Shown here piece after piece: positions 22,997-31,009 of a stretch of DNA of 64,000 nucleotides; position 1 is the first letter of the stretch, and each line of letters begins with the position of its first letter. Origin of the DNA: Burkholderiales bacterium (GTDB taxonomy: Bacteria > Pseudomonadota > Gammaproteobacteria > Burkholderiales > Burkholderiaceae_C). The notes beneath the pieces are model-generated. The model did not search any database and had not been told where the DNA came from. It saw only the letters and a program-made list of their open reading frames with translations. The stretch spans positions 53,715-117,714 of the forward strand of contig QBMB01000002.1 in assembly GCA_003241965.1 (NCBI GenBank), given 5' to 3'. Position numbers and translations under genes: made by a program.

Positions 22997-24337
22997 TCAG
23001 CTCAGCTTTTTCACCAGCACCTGGCTCTTGCGGTCCCAGTTGTACTTGCGCTTGCGGGCCTCGGGCAACCAGTCTGCGTTGACCTGCACAAAGCCGCGTT
23101 TGATGAACCAGTGCATGGTGCGGGTGGTGAGTACGAAGATGCTCTGCAATCCCTGGGCCTTGGCCCGCACCTCAATGCGCTTGAGCAACCGCTCGCCATC
23201 GCCCTGGCTCTGCGTGTCGGGTGACACGGTGAGTGCGGCCATCTCACCGGTGCGGGCTTCGGGGTAGGGGTAGAGCGCAGCGCACCCGAAGATCACGCCG
23301 TCGTGTTCGATGATGGTGTAGTTGCCAGCGTCGCGTTCGATTTCGGTGCGGTCGCGCTTGACCAAGGTGCCGTCTTTCTCGAACGGCTCGATCAGCGCCA
23401 CGATGCCGCTGACGTCGTCCATGGTGGCTTCTCGCACGCTCTCCAGTTTTTCGTCCACCACCATGGTGCCGAAACCGTCGTGGGTGTAGATCTCCAGCAG
23501 CAGCGCGCCGTCCACCGAAAACGGCAGGATGTGACTGCGCTCGACGCCACCTTCGCAGGCGCGGATGCAGTGCTGCAAATAAAACGCAGGGTCGGTGGGT
23601 TGGGTCGGCGCTGGCAGGCTGGCGAGCAGCGTCTTGGCGTCGGCCAGAGGAATCTCGGTGTCGATCTCGCTCTCGGGGTCGGCCAGGTCGGTGCGCAGGC
23701 CGGCAACCTCGGTCAGAAACATCAGTTTGTCGGCCTGCAGCGCAATCGCCACCGAGGTCGCCACGTCTTCCATGGTGAGGTTGAAGGCCTCACCGGTGGG
23801 CGAGAAACCGAACGGCGAGAGCAGCACCAGCGCGCCCATGTCCAGCGTGCGCTGGATGCCTTCGGTGTCGACCTTGCGCACAAGGCCTGAATGCTGGAAG
23901 TCCACGCCGTCCATCAAACCGACCGGGCGCGCGGTGATGAAGTTGCCCGAAATCACCCGCACCGTGGCACCGGCCATGGGCGTGTTGGGCAGGCCCTGGC
24001 TGAACGCGGCCTCGATTTCGTAGCGCAGCTGACCGGCGGCTTCCTGTGCGCAATCGAGCGCCACCGAATCGGTGATGCGCATGCCGTGCGAGTACTTGGG
24101 TTCATGGCCCTTGGCATGCAGTTGTTCGTTCACCTGCGGGCGAAAGCCGTGCACCAGCACGATCTCCACGCCCATGCTCTGAATGAGCGCCAGGTCTTGC
24201 GCCACGTTCTGCAGCTTGCCGGCTGCAATGGCTTCGCCCGCGATGCCCACCACCAGCGTGTTGCCGCGGTGCTTGTGGATGTAGGGAGCAACCGAGCGGA
24301 ACCAGGGGACGAAGGTGAAATTGAAGACAGTGGACAT
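22997..24337 (-). CDS. argA: N-acetylglutamate synthase (amino-acid N-acetyltransferase)
   Basis: The 446-residue protein has an N-terminal amino-acid-kinase-like domain (NTLVVGIAGEAIAAGKLQNVAQDLALIQSMGVEIVLVHG) that binds the feedback inhibitor arginine, and a C-terminal GNAT domain (AALTVSPDTQSQGDGERLLKRIEVRAKAQGL). It makes N-acetylglutamate, the first step of arginine synthesis. Size and domain order match the classical ArgA of proteobacteria. It converges with dsbB on its 3' side, and the vapC-type gene ends 10 bases upstream of its start. Confidence 0.93.
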   Translation of the reverse strand: MSTVFNFTFVPWFRSVAPYIHKHRGNTLVVGIAGEAIAAGKLQNVAQDLALIQSMGVEIVLVHGFRPQVNEQLHAKGHEPKYSHGMRITDSVALDCAQEAAGQLRYEIEAAFSQGLPNTPMAGATVRVISGNFITARPVGLMDGVDFQHSGLVRKVDTEGIQRTLDMGALVLLSPFGFSPTGEAFNLTMEDVATSVAIALQADKLMFLTEVAGLRTDLADPESEIDTEIPLADAKTLLASLPAPTQPTDPAFYLQHCIRACEGGVERSHILPFSVDGALLLEIYTHDGFGTMVVDEKLESVREATMDDVSGIVALIEPFEKDGTLVKRDRTEIERDAGNYTIIEHDGVIFGCAALYPYPEARTGEMAALTVSPDTQSQGDGERLLKRIEVRAKAQGLQSIFVLTTRTMHWFIKRGFVQVNADWLPEARKRKYNWDRKSQVLVKKLS

Positions 24338-24347
24338 GTTGGGGACT

Positions 24348-24761
24348 TTAGAGAAACGGGTTTTCGACGGTGAGTTTGCCGAAGCGCTGGCCGTGCTGGC
24401 CGTCTTCGCTCACCAGCACATCGGCCTGAGCTCGCAACGCGGCTTCAAGGATGAGTGCGTCCCACCACTGCAACTGGTGCCGCTCTGCGAGCTTTGTGGC
24501 TTCCAGGACGCTGGTGGCCGAGCTGCCCACCACTTCGAAGCTCGCCAGCCGCTCAATCTGCGCCTGCGCGGCGCTGGGGGAGAGCGCAGGCCGAAGCTTG
24601 CGGGTGGTGACCGCATAAAACTCCTGAAGCACCTGGGCGCTGAGCACCACCGTGTCTTGTTCGCAAGCGCGTGCAAAACGCTCGATCGCCCGTGTCTGCC
24701 GGTCTGGATCTCCGGCGTCCATGCAATAGACGAGGACGTTGGTGTCGAAGAAACAGATCAT
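24348..24761 (-). CDS. PIN-domain toxin (VapC-like)
   Basis: The 137-residue protein starts with the PIN signature FFDTNVLVYCMDAGD (first aspartate at about residue 6). It continues with LQEFYAVTTRK (glutamate) and WWDALILEAAL (third acidic residue), followed by VLVSEDGQ, so the acidic Mg-binding cluster of a ribonuclease is complete. The ATG overlaps the antitoxin stop by one base (TGATG). VapC-type toxins cut tRNA or rRNA. Nothing indicates inactivation. Confidence 0.88.
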   Translation of the reverse strand: MICFFDTNVLVYCMDAGDPDRQTRAIERFARACEQDTVVLSAQVLQEFYAVTTRKLRPALSPSAAQAQIERLASFEVVGSSATSVLEATKLAERHQLQWWDALILEAALRAQADVLVSEDGQHGQRFGKLTVENPFL

Positions 24762-25027
24762 CAACGGCCCGGTGGTTTTTCAGCTGTGCCAGGGTAGGGG
24801 CGATCGTGCGCATCGGCCCGGCTCCAGCGTTGGCCTGACTCGTTGGCCTGGCTGCTGCGGGCTGCGGCGATGAACTCCTGCGCGGCGGTCTGTTGAGGCA
24901 TTCCACCCTGGGCGTAGACCGCTAGGAAATCGCGCACCTTGGCGCTGACCGAGGTGCCTTCCTGGATGGCGCGCACCCGCGCCTGCCGCACCACGGCTTC
25001 GTCGATGGAAATGGTCAGATTGGTCAT
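24761..25027 (-). CDS. antitoxin partner of the PIN toxin (ribbon-helix-helix type)
   Basis: The 88-residue protein begins TNLTISIDEAVVRQARVRAIQEGTSVSAKVRDFL, which is a beta-strand followed by two helices as in ribbon-helix-helix regulators. The rest is polar and probably unfolded until it wraps the toxin (AAQEFIAAARSSQANESGQRW). The start at 25027 was preferred over a longer in-frame start because it opens the DNA-binding strand directly. Such antitoxins usually repress their own promoter, which here shares a 71-base gap with the divergent hrpA. Confidence 0.8.
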   Translation of the reverse strand: MTNLTISIDEAVVRQARVRAIQEGTSVSAKVRDFLAVYAQGGMPQQTAAQEFIAAARSSQANESGQRWSRADAHDRPYPGTAEKPPGR

Positions 25028-25098
25028 GTTCAAACTCCCGGTCTGGCAACACGAAAACACGTGCTGCACGTGACCCTGTGCCCTGCAATAATACCGCC

Positions 25099-28000
25099 GT
25101 GAACGACCCTGTCAATTCCCCCTCCACCCCCCGGCCTGCCCAGCCCCTGCACATCGAATTTCCGGAATCCTTGCCGGTTTCCGCGCGCCGCCACGAGATC
25201 GAGGCCGCCATGCGCGAGCACCAGGTGGTGATCGTCTGTGGTGAAACCGGCTCGGGCAAAACCACGCAGATCCCGAAGATTGCGCTGGCGATGGGTCGTG
25301 GCAAATGCAATGCGAAGCCGGGCCAGCGCGGCCAGATGATTGGCCACACGCAACCCAGGCGCATCGCTGCTTCCAGTGTGGCCAAGCGCATAGCCGAGGA
25401 GTTGAAGACGCCCTTGGGCGACGTGGTCGGCTTCAAGGTGCGCTTCCAGGACCGGCTCTCGAAAGACGCGTCCGTCAAGCTCATGACCGACGGCATCTTG
25501 CTGGCCGAGACGCAGACCGACCCGGACCTGCGCGCCTACGACACCATCATCATCGACGAAGCGCACGAGCGCAGCCTCAACATTGACTTTCTGCTGGGCT
25601 ACCTTCGCCAGTTGCTGCCGCGCCGGCCCGACCTGAAAGTGGTCGTGACCTCGGCCACCATCGACGCCGACCGGTTTGCCCAGTACTTCGCTTCGAAGAG
25701 CGGTCCGGCGCCGGTGATCATGGTCTCGGGCCGCACCTTTCCGGTGGAAGTGCGCTGGCGCCCGTTTGAAGAGAGCCGCGACTACGACCTCAACAGCGCA
25801 ATCACCGACGCGGTGGACGAGCTCTGGCGCGGCCCTCTGGGTGGCGACATCCTGGTGTTCCTGCCCGGTGAACGCGAGATCCGCGAAGCCGCTGACCACC
25901 TGCGCAAGCACCTGAGCCACATTCCCACGCTGCGCAACGCCGAGGTGCTTCCGCTGTTTGCGCGCCTCTCTCAGGCCGAGCAGGACCGCATTTTTCAGGA
26001 GCACGGCGGGCGGCGCATTGTGCTGTCGACCAACGTGGCCGAGACCTCGCTCACGGTGCCCGGCATTCGCAACGTGATCGACGTGGGCACCGCACGCGTG
26101 AAGCGCTACAGCTTTCGCCAGAAGGTGGAGCAGCTCATGGTGGAGCCCATCAGCCAGGCCGCAGCCAACCAGCGCGCCGGGCGCTGCGGTCGCGTGGCCG
26201 ATGGCATCTGCATCCGCCTCTACGACGAGGCCGGCTTCAACGGCCGTCCCAAGTTCACCGATCCCGAAATCCTGCGCAGTTCGCTGGCCGGCGTGATCCT
26301 GCGCATGAAGGCGCTGCGCCTGGGCGCGGTGGAAGACTTCGCGTTCATCGAATCGCCGCAGAAGCGCGCCATCGTCGATGGTTACCAGCTGCTGGCCGAA
26401 CTCGGCGCAGTGGACGACGACAACGAACTCACACCCATCGGCCAGACGCTTTCGCGCCTGCCGCTGGACCCACGCGTGGGCCGCATGATCCTGGAAGCGC
26501 AGCAGCGCGGTGCGCTCGACGAGGTGATGGTGATCGCCTCGGCCTTGAGCGTGCAAGACGTGCGCGACCGCCCGCTGGACAAGCAGGCACAGGCCGACCA
26601 GGCGCACGCCAAGTTCGACGACGAGAAGAGCGAGTTCAGCGGCACGCTCAAGTTGTGGAAATGGCTGGAGGACACCAAGGGCGGCCACGGCAAGGACCAC
26701 AAGCTCAGCCACCGCCAGTACGAAAACCTGCTGCGCGAGAACTTCGTCAACGTGCGCCGTGTGCGCGAATGGCGCGACATCCACACCCAGCTGCACACCG
26801 TGGTGGCCGAGCACAAGTGGCAGATCAACACGCAGCCCGCGAGCTACGAACAACTGCACCTGGCCATGCTTGCCGGCTTGCTGGGCAACGTGGGCCAGAA
26901 GAGCGAGGCGGAAGACTGGTACCTGGGCGCGCGCGGCATCAAGTTCTACCGCCACCCGGGCGCCAATCTGAGCAAGAAACCCGGGCGCTGGATCGTCTGC
27001 GCCGAGCTGGTGGAGACCACGCGCCTGTTTGGCCGTGGCATTGCTGCCATCGAGCCGCTGTGGCTGGAACAGGTGGGCCCGCACCTGCTCAAGAAGCAGT
27101 TGCTCGACCCGCATTGGGAGAAAAAATCGGCGCAGGTGACGGCGCTGGAACGCGCCACGCTGTACGGCCTGGTGGTCTACAACAACCGGCGCACCGACTA
27201 CGGCCGCGTGGACCCCGTGGGTGCACGCGCGATCTTCATCCGCGAAGCCCTGGTGACCGGCGACTGGGAGACGCGCCTGCCGTTCCTGGCTGCCAATCAG
27301 AAGCTGGTGCAGCAAGTGGCCGAGCTGGAACACAAGTCGCGCCGGCAAGACGTGCTGGTCGACGACGAGCTCATCTACGCCTTCTACGATCAGCAACTGC
27401 CCGCGCACATCTGCAACGGCGCCACCTTCGAGCGCTGGTACCAGGACGAGGTGCGGCGCAACCCTAAGCTGCTGCTGCTCACGCGCGAAGAGCTCATGCG
27501 CCACGAAGCGGCGGGCATCACCACGCAGGCGTTTCCCAAGACGCTGCGTCTGGGCGGGGTGGACTGCGCTTGCGAGTATTTGCACGTGCCCGGTGATCCG
27601 CGTGATGGTCTGTCGGTCACGTTGCCGATCTTTGCGCTCAACCAGGCCAGAGACGACCGCTGCGACTGGCTGGTGCCCGGCATGCTCAAGGACAAGCTGC
27701 TCGCGCTGCTCAAGACGCTGCACCAGCGTCCGCGCTCGCGCCTGGTGCCGCTGCCCGCCACCGCCGAGCGATTTGCGCAGGCGCTGTGCGAACCCGCCGC
27801 GTTTGGCGCCGGCAATCTGATGGACGCGCTGCTGAAACTGGTGCGCGAGGCCACACAGATCGACATCCAGCGCAACGACATCAAGGTCGACATGCTCAGC
27901 CCACACCACTTCATGCACCTGCGTGTGGTGGACGAACACGGCCGCCAGCTGGGCCAAGGGCGCAGCCTGGCCGCGCTCAAGGCCGAGCTCGGGAGCCAGG

Positions 28001-29043
28001 CGCGGGGTGCGTTTCAGGCGCTGGCCTCGCTCAAGCTGGGCTCGCTTGCTGTAGTCGGCGACCGGTCTTCACCCTCTCCCTCTGGGAGCGGGCAGGGTGA
28101 GGGCTCGGCGCGCCCACAAAGCCCTCACCCCAACCCTCTCCCTAAGGTAGAGGGAGCAAAGCCTGCCAGTGCAGCCCAGCGCCACACCACCTGGGACTTC
28201 GGCGAACTGCCCGAGCTGATGGAGATCCGCAAAGGCCAGCAGTCGCTGATCGGGTTTCCGGCGCTCATCGACGACGGTGACGCGGTGCGCCTGGAGGTGT
28301 TCGACGAGCCCGATGTGGCCAAGGCCCGGCACCGCGAAGGCCTGCGCCGCCTGTGCGCACTGCAGATCCGCGACGCGCTGAAGTACCTGGAGAAAAACCT
28401 GCCGGGCCTGCAGACCATGGCTGCGGCCTACATGCAGGTGGGCAAGGAAGCGGGCGGCGGTGGCACGCTGGAAGAGCTGCGCACCCAGATTCTGGAACTG
28501 GCTCTGGACCGCGCCTTCCTGGCCGAGCCCCTGCCCACCAACGAAGCTGCCTTCAAGCAGCGCGTTGACGAAGGGCGAGGGCGCCTCACGCTGATCGCCA
28601 GCGAGATTTCACGCAGCGCGGGCGCCATCCTCACCGAGTTCGCGGCCGCCGCGCGCAAGCTCAAGGACAGCAAGCCGCCCGCCGATGTGGCCACCGACGT
28701 GGGCCAACAGCTGGCACGGCTGGTGCCCAAACGTTTCCTGCTGCTCACGCCGTACGCCCAGTTGCAGCACCTGCCGCGTTACCTGAAGGCGGTGCAGTTG
28801 CGGCTGGAGAAGCTGCGCGCCGACCCGGCGCGCGACGCCTCAAGGCTGGCGGAGCTGCGCCCGCAAGACCAGCGCTTTTGGCGCCTGGTGGCCGAGCGCA
28901 AGGGCGTGCAGGACGCGCGCCTGCAGGAACTGCGCTGGCTGCTGGAAGAGCTGCGGGTGAGCTTCTTTGCGCAGGAGTTGCGCACCCCGCAGCCGGTGAG
29001 CGTGAAGCGCCTGGACAAGGCCTGGGCGCAACTTCAACTGTGA
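25099..29043 (+). CDS. hrpA: ATP-dependent RNA helicase HrpA
   Basis: The DEAH-box helicase of about 1314 residues shows GETGSGKTTQIPK (Walker A), IIIDEAHERSLNIDFLLGYL (DEAH), TSATID, and QRAGRCGRVADGICIRLYDEA (motif VI), followed by the HA2, OB-fold and long DUF3418 C-terminal regions. I favour the GTG at 25099 (VNDPVNSP); a GTG at 25078 is also possible. HrpA acts on RNA and on ribosome collisions in E. coli. Residues of about 990-1025 are a proline/glycine/serine-rich insert encoded by a palindromic repeat (28068-28155) that keeps the frame. Confidence 0.93.
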   Translation: MNDPVNSPSTPRPAQPLHIEFPESLPVSARRHEIEAAMREHQVVIVCGETGSGKTTQIPKIALAMGRGKCNAKPGQRGQMIGHTQPRRIAASSVAKRIAEELKTPLGDVVGFKVRFQDRLSKDASVKLMTDGILLAETQTDPDLRAYDTIIIDEAHERSLNIDFLLGYLRQLLPRRPDLKVVVTSATIDADRFAQYFASKSGPAPVIMVSGRTFPVEVRWRPFEESRDYDLNSAITDAVDELWRGPLGGDILVFLPGEREIREAADHLRKHLSHIPTLRNAEVLPLFARLSQAEQDRIFQEHGGRRIVLSTNVAETSLTVPGIRNVIDVGTARVKRYSFRQKVEQLMVEPISQAAANQRAGRCGRVADGICIRLYDEAGFNGRPKFTDPEILRSSLAGVILRMKALRLGAVEDFAFIESPQKRAIVDGYQLLAELGAVDDDNELTPIGQTLSRLPLDPRVGRMILEAQQRGALDEVMVIASALSVQDVRDRPLDKQAQADQAHAKFDDEKSEFSGTLKLWKWLEDTKGGHGKDHKLSHRQYENLLRENFVNVRRVREWRDIHTQLHTVVAEHKWQINTQPASYEQLHLAMLAGLLGNVGQKSEAEDWYLGARGIKFYRHPGANLSKKPGRWIVCAELVETTRLFGRGIAAIEPLWLEQVGPHLLKKQLLDPHWEKKSAQVTALERATLYGLVVYNNRRTDYGRVDPVGARAIFIREALVTGDWETRLPFLAANQKLVQQVAELEHKSRRQDVLVDDELIYAFYDQQLPAHICNGATFERWYQDEVRRNPKLLLLTREELMRHEAAGITTQAFPKTLRLGGVDCACEYLHVPGDPRDGLSVTLPIFALNQARDDRCDWLVPGMLKDKLLALLKTLHQRPRSRLVPLPATAERFAQALCEPAAFGAGNLMDALLKLVREATQIDIQRNDIKVDMLSPHHFMHLRVVDEHGRQLGQGRSLAALKAELGSQARGAFQALASLKLGSLAVVGDRSSPSPSGSGQGEGSARPQSPHPNPLPKVEGAKPASAAQRHTTWDFGELPELMEIRKGQQSLIGFPALIDDGDAVRLEVFDEPDVAKARHREGLRRLCALQIRDALKYLEKNLPGLQTMAAAYMQVGKEAGGGGTLEELRTQILELALDRAFLAEPLPTNEAAFKQRVDEGRGRLTLIASEISRSAGAILTEFAAAARKLKDSKPPADVATDVGQQLARLVPKRFLLLTPYAQLQHLPRYLKAVQLRLEKLRADPARDASRLAELRPQDQRFWRLVAERKGVQDARLQELRWLLEELRVSFFAQELRTPQPVSVKRLDKAWAQLQL
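28068..28155. repeat. palindromic repeat element inserted in frame within hrpA
   Basis: The core is GGGTGAGGGC (28095-28104) pairing with GCCCTCACCC (28121-28130) across a 16-base loop. On both outer sides lie copies of CCCTCTCCC followed by a short hairpin with GGGAG. The left and right arms are inverted copies, as in BIME-type elements. The element is translated as a Ser/Pro/Gly-rich peptide containing PHPNPLP. The right half shares its sequence with elements in purL (36552-36585) and at 45853-45888. Confidence 0.75.
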
Positions 29044-29046
29044 ATC

Positions 29047-30006
29047 TCAGCGCGTGGCCAGGGCTACGCGGCCTTCGGTCACGCCCAGCGTGGCGTTGGC
29101 CTGCAGTTGCGTCAGCACTGTTTCAGCGTCTTCGCGGGTGGCCAGCTGGTTGATGCGGACTTCGAATTTGCCATCTTTGGCCACCACGTCGGCGGGGTAG
29201 CCTGCGGTTTGCAGGCGCGTGCGAAGCGCGTTGGCCTGAACGCCGCTGGGCATGAAGCCCGCCACCGTGCGCCACTGGCCGCCTTGCAACAGGATGCCTT
29301 TGCCCGGCTGCATCTCGGCCTGACCGATGAACTTGGCGAGTTGATCCGGCGTGGCCTGACCGGCGGCTTGCTCGGGTTGACCTGTGAACACCACCCAGAA
29401 AGCGCCGGGCTTGTCCAGCACCACGCCGGGCTTGGCGTCGCGCATCACCTCCACCTTGCCCTCGAACATGCACACGGCATCGTGTGCAGCGTCGGTCATG
29501 CTCCAGAAATCGGTGCCGCGAATGCCCACGGTGGCGGTGGCCATCTTGAGGTTGAGTTCGCGTTTGTTGCCCAGTGCTTTGCTGGAGTAGTCGGTGGCGT
29601 AGCGGAACACGCCGGTGACAAGGCGCAGCGTGGCAGAAAGCTCCGATGGACCTGCCGCTTGCGGACGGCGAACGGCCAGGGATTCGATCTGAAACTCGGT
29701 CTGTTCGCCGAGCTTGATCACGCTGCGGTCGGGCATGCGCAGGAGCATGCGCGCGTGATCTGCGGTGATGGCCTTGTCGTTGTCGCGCAGTTGCACGCCG
29801 GGCTCGGCCGGGCGACGCTCGCCGTTGCGCTCGACCCAGGCCGGCAACTGGACCGCTTCGACCACGGTGCTGTTGGTTGCCGCGCGGGCAGCACCCTGGC
29901 CAGCCCACAGGCCAGCGCCCATCAGCAAGATGCCCAGGCTGTGGCGCAGAAAGGGCCTGGTTGAACGGGAGACCGTTTGGGAAAACAATGCGGCTGGCGG
30001 ATGCAT
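29047..30006 (-). CDS. exported FecR-domain protein with C-terminal SPOR domain
   Basis: The 319-residue protein has an N-terminal signal or anchor (FLRHSLGILLMGAGLWAGQGAARA). A FecR-like beta domain follows (ITADHARMLLRMPDRSVIKLGEQTEFQIES, RLVTGVFRYATD, TVGIRGTDFWSM). The C-terminal 70 residues have the SPOR pattern (MPSGVQANALRTRLQTAGYPADVV, FEVRINQLATREDAETVLTQL). FecR domains are usually found in anti-sigma or surface-sensing proteins and SPOR binds denuded peptidoglycan, so this is a periplasmic protein that may be anchored to the cell wall. It converges with hrpA, 3 bases apart. The 281 bases upstream to the Rieske gene hold nothing I can name. Confidence 0.8.
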   Translation of the reverse strand: MHPPAALFSQTVSRSTRPFLRHSLGILLMGAGLWAGQGAARAATNSTVVEAVQLPAWVERNGERRPAEPGVQLRDNDKAITADHARMLLRMPDRSVIKLGEQTEFQIESLAVRRPQAAGPSELSATLRLVTGVFRYATDYSSKALGNKRELNLKMATATVGIRGTDFWSMTDAAHDAVCMFEGKVEVMRDAKPGVVLDKPGAFWVVFTGQPEQAAGQATPDQLAKFIGQAEMQPGKGILLQGGQWRTVAGFMPSGVQANALRTRLQTAGYPADVVAKDGKFEVRINQLATREDAETVLTQLQANATLGVTEGRVALATR

Positions 30007-30287
30007 GGGGGTTCTTTCAAGACAGTGACGGATGAAGAAGGCTCAAGCGACCCTTTCGGTCACTACGCCGTTGCCTCTGTATCGGATGCAGTGCGCAAAC
30101 AAACACCCCTCCAATGACTTGTTTTCGTGAAAAAGCTCACTGGCTGCGGAGGCTGTTTGTAAAGCGGGCATGTCCCCTGGGGGGTGCGGGGAATGTCTGC
30201 ATTGGTTGACATGGCGCCCATCGATGCGCTTCACTGCGCAGCAGGCCACCGCCCGTGGCCATCGTTTCACCGCACCGGGGTCTTCAG

Positions 30288-31004
30288 ATGGATCGTCGTG
30301 AATTTGTGGAAGCTTGCACCGTGGGTACAGGGTCATTGGCGGCCGTGCTGGCAGGCAGCGCCTGGGCTGCCGACGCCAAACCCCGCAGCCACGGCCGCGT
30401 GTTGCTGGTGGACGAGCTGGGCAAGCCACTCAAGGCCGCCAGCCTGAGGGCCCAGACCAATTACGTCTTTCACTACCCGTTCGAGGCCACGCCTGTTTTT
30501 CTGCTTGATCTGGGCAAGGCGGCCACGGCCACCCAGCTCGTCACGCGCGAGAAGCTGAGCTATCAATGGCCCGGCGGTGTCGGACCCCGGCGCAGTCTCG
30601 TCGCGTTCTCGGCCATCTGCGCGCACAAGCTGGTGTATCCCACCAAGGATCTGAGTTTCATCAGCTTTCGCAAGGGCGCGGCGGTGAACCCTCAGACGCC
30701 CAGCCAAGGCAGCGATCTCATCCATTGCTGCGCGGACCACAGCCAGTACGACCCGGCGCGCGGTGCCCAGGTGCTGGGTGGCCCGGCCGAACAGCCCTTG
30801 TGTGCTGTGCTGCTGGAGCACGATGCGAAGTCCGATCAGCTCACGGCCACCGGCACGTTGGGTGGAGAGTTGTTCGACGACTTCTTCAAGAAGTACGAGA
30901 TGAAACTGAGCCTGGAGGTCGGGCCCAACGCGAGGCAGACGGTGGCCGCTCGCAGCACGGTGCGGGAGTTGGACCGTTTCTGCCGCAATCCGGTGCGGTG
31001 CTGA
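30288..31004 (+). CDS. Tat-exported Rieske 2Fe-2S protein
   Basis: Starting at the ATG at 30288, the 238-residue protein begins MDRREFVEACTVGTGSLAAVLAGSAWA, a twin-arginine-type signal. The Rieske ligands are present in the order CxH (Cys111, His113 in SAICAHKL) and CxxH (Cys148, His151 in HCCADHSQYD). A double cysteine (147-148) replaces the single one of most family members. The rest (SYQWPGGVGPRRSLVAF before the cluster) does not match the bc1 Rieske subunit. It could be an electron carrier of an oxidase complex whose other subunit lies elsewhere; no partner is encoded next to it. It converges with glnD. Confidence 0.82.
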   Translation: MDRREFVEACTVGTGSLAAVLAGSAWAADAKPRSHGRVLLVDELGKPLKAASLRAQTNYVFHYPFEATPVFLLDLGKAATATQLVTREKLSYQWPGGVGPRRSLVAFSAICAHKLVYPTKDLSFISFRKGAAVNPQTPSQGSDLIHCCADHSQYDPARGAQVLGGPAEQPLCAVLLEHDAKSDQLTATGTLGGELFDDFFKKYEMKLSLEVGPNARQTVAARSTVRELDRFCRNPVRC

Positions 31005-31009
31005 GCACC

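Noticed and set aside
25030..27957. Very long open frame (975 codons) on the minus strand opposite hrpA; similar long frames lie opposite purL, glnD, cysI and the beta-oxidation genes.
   Set aside because: High GC in third codon positions removes stops from the antisense frame. The products are rich in His, Arg, Gly and Ala without domain patterns, while the opposite strand encodes clear full-length enzymes.
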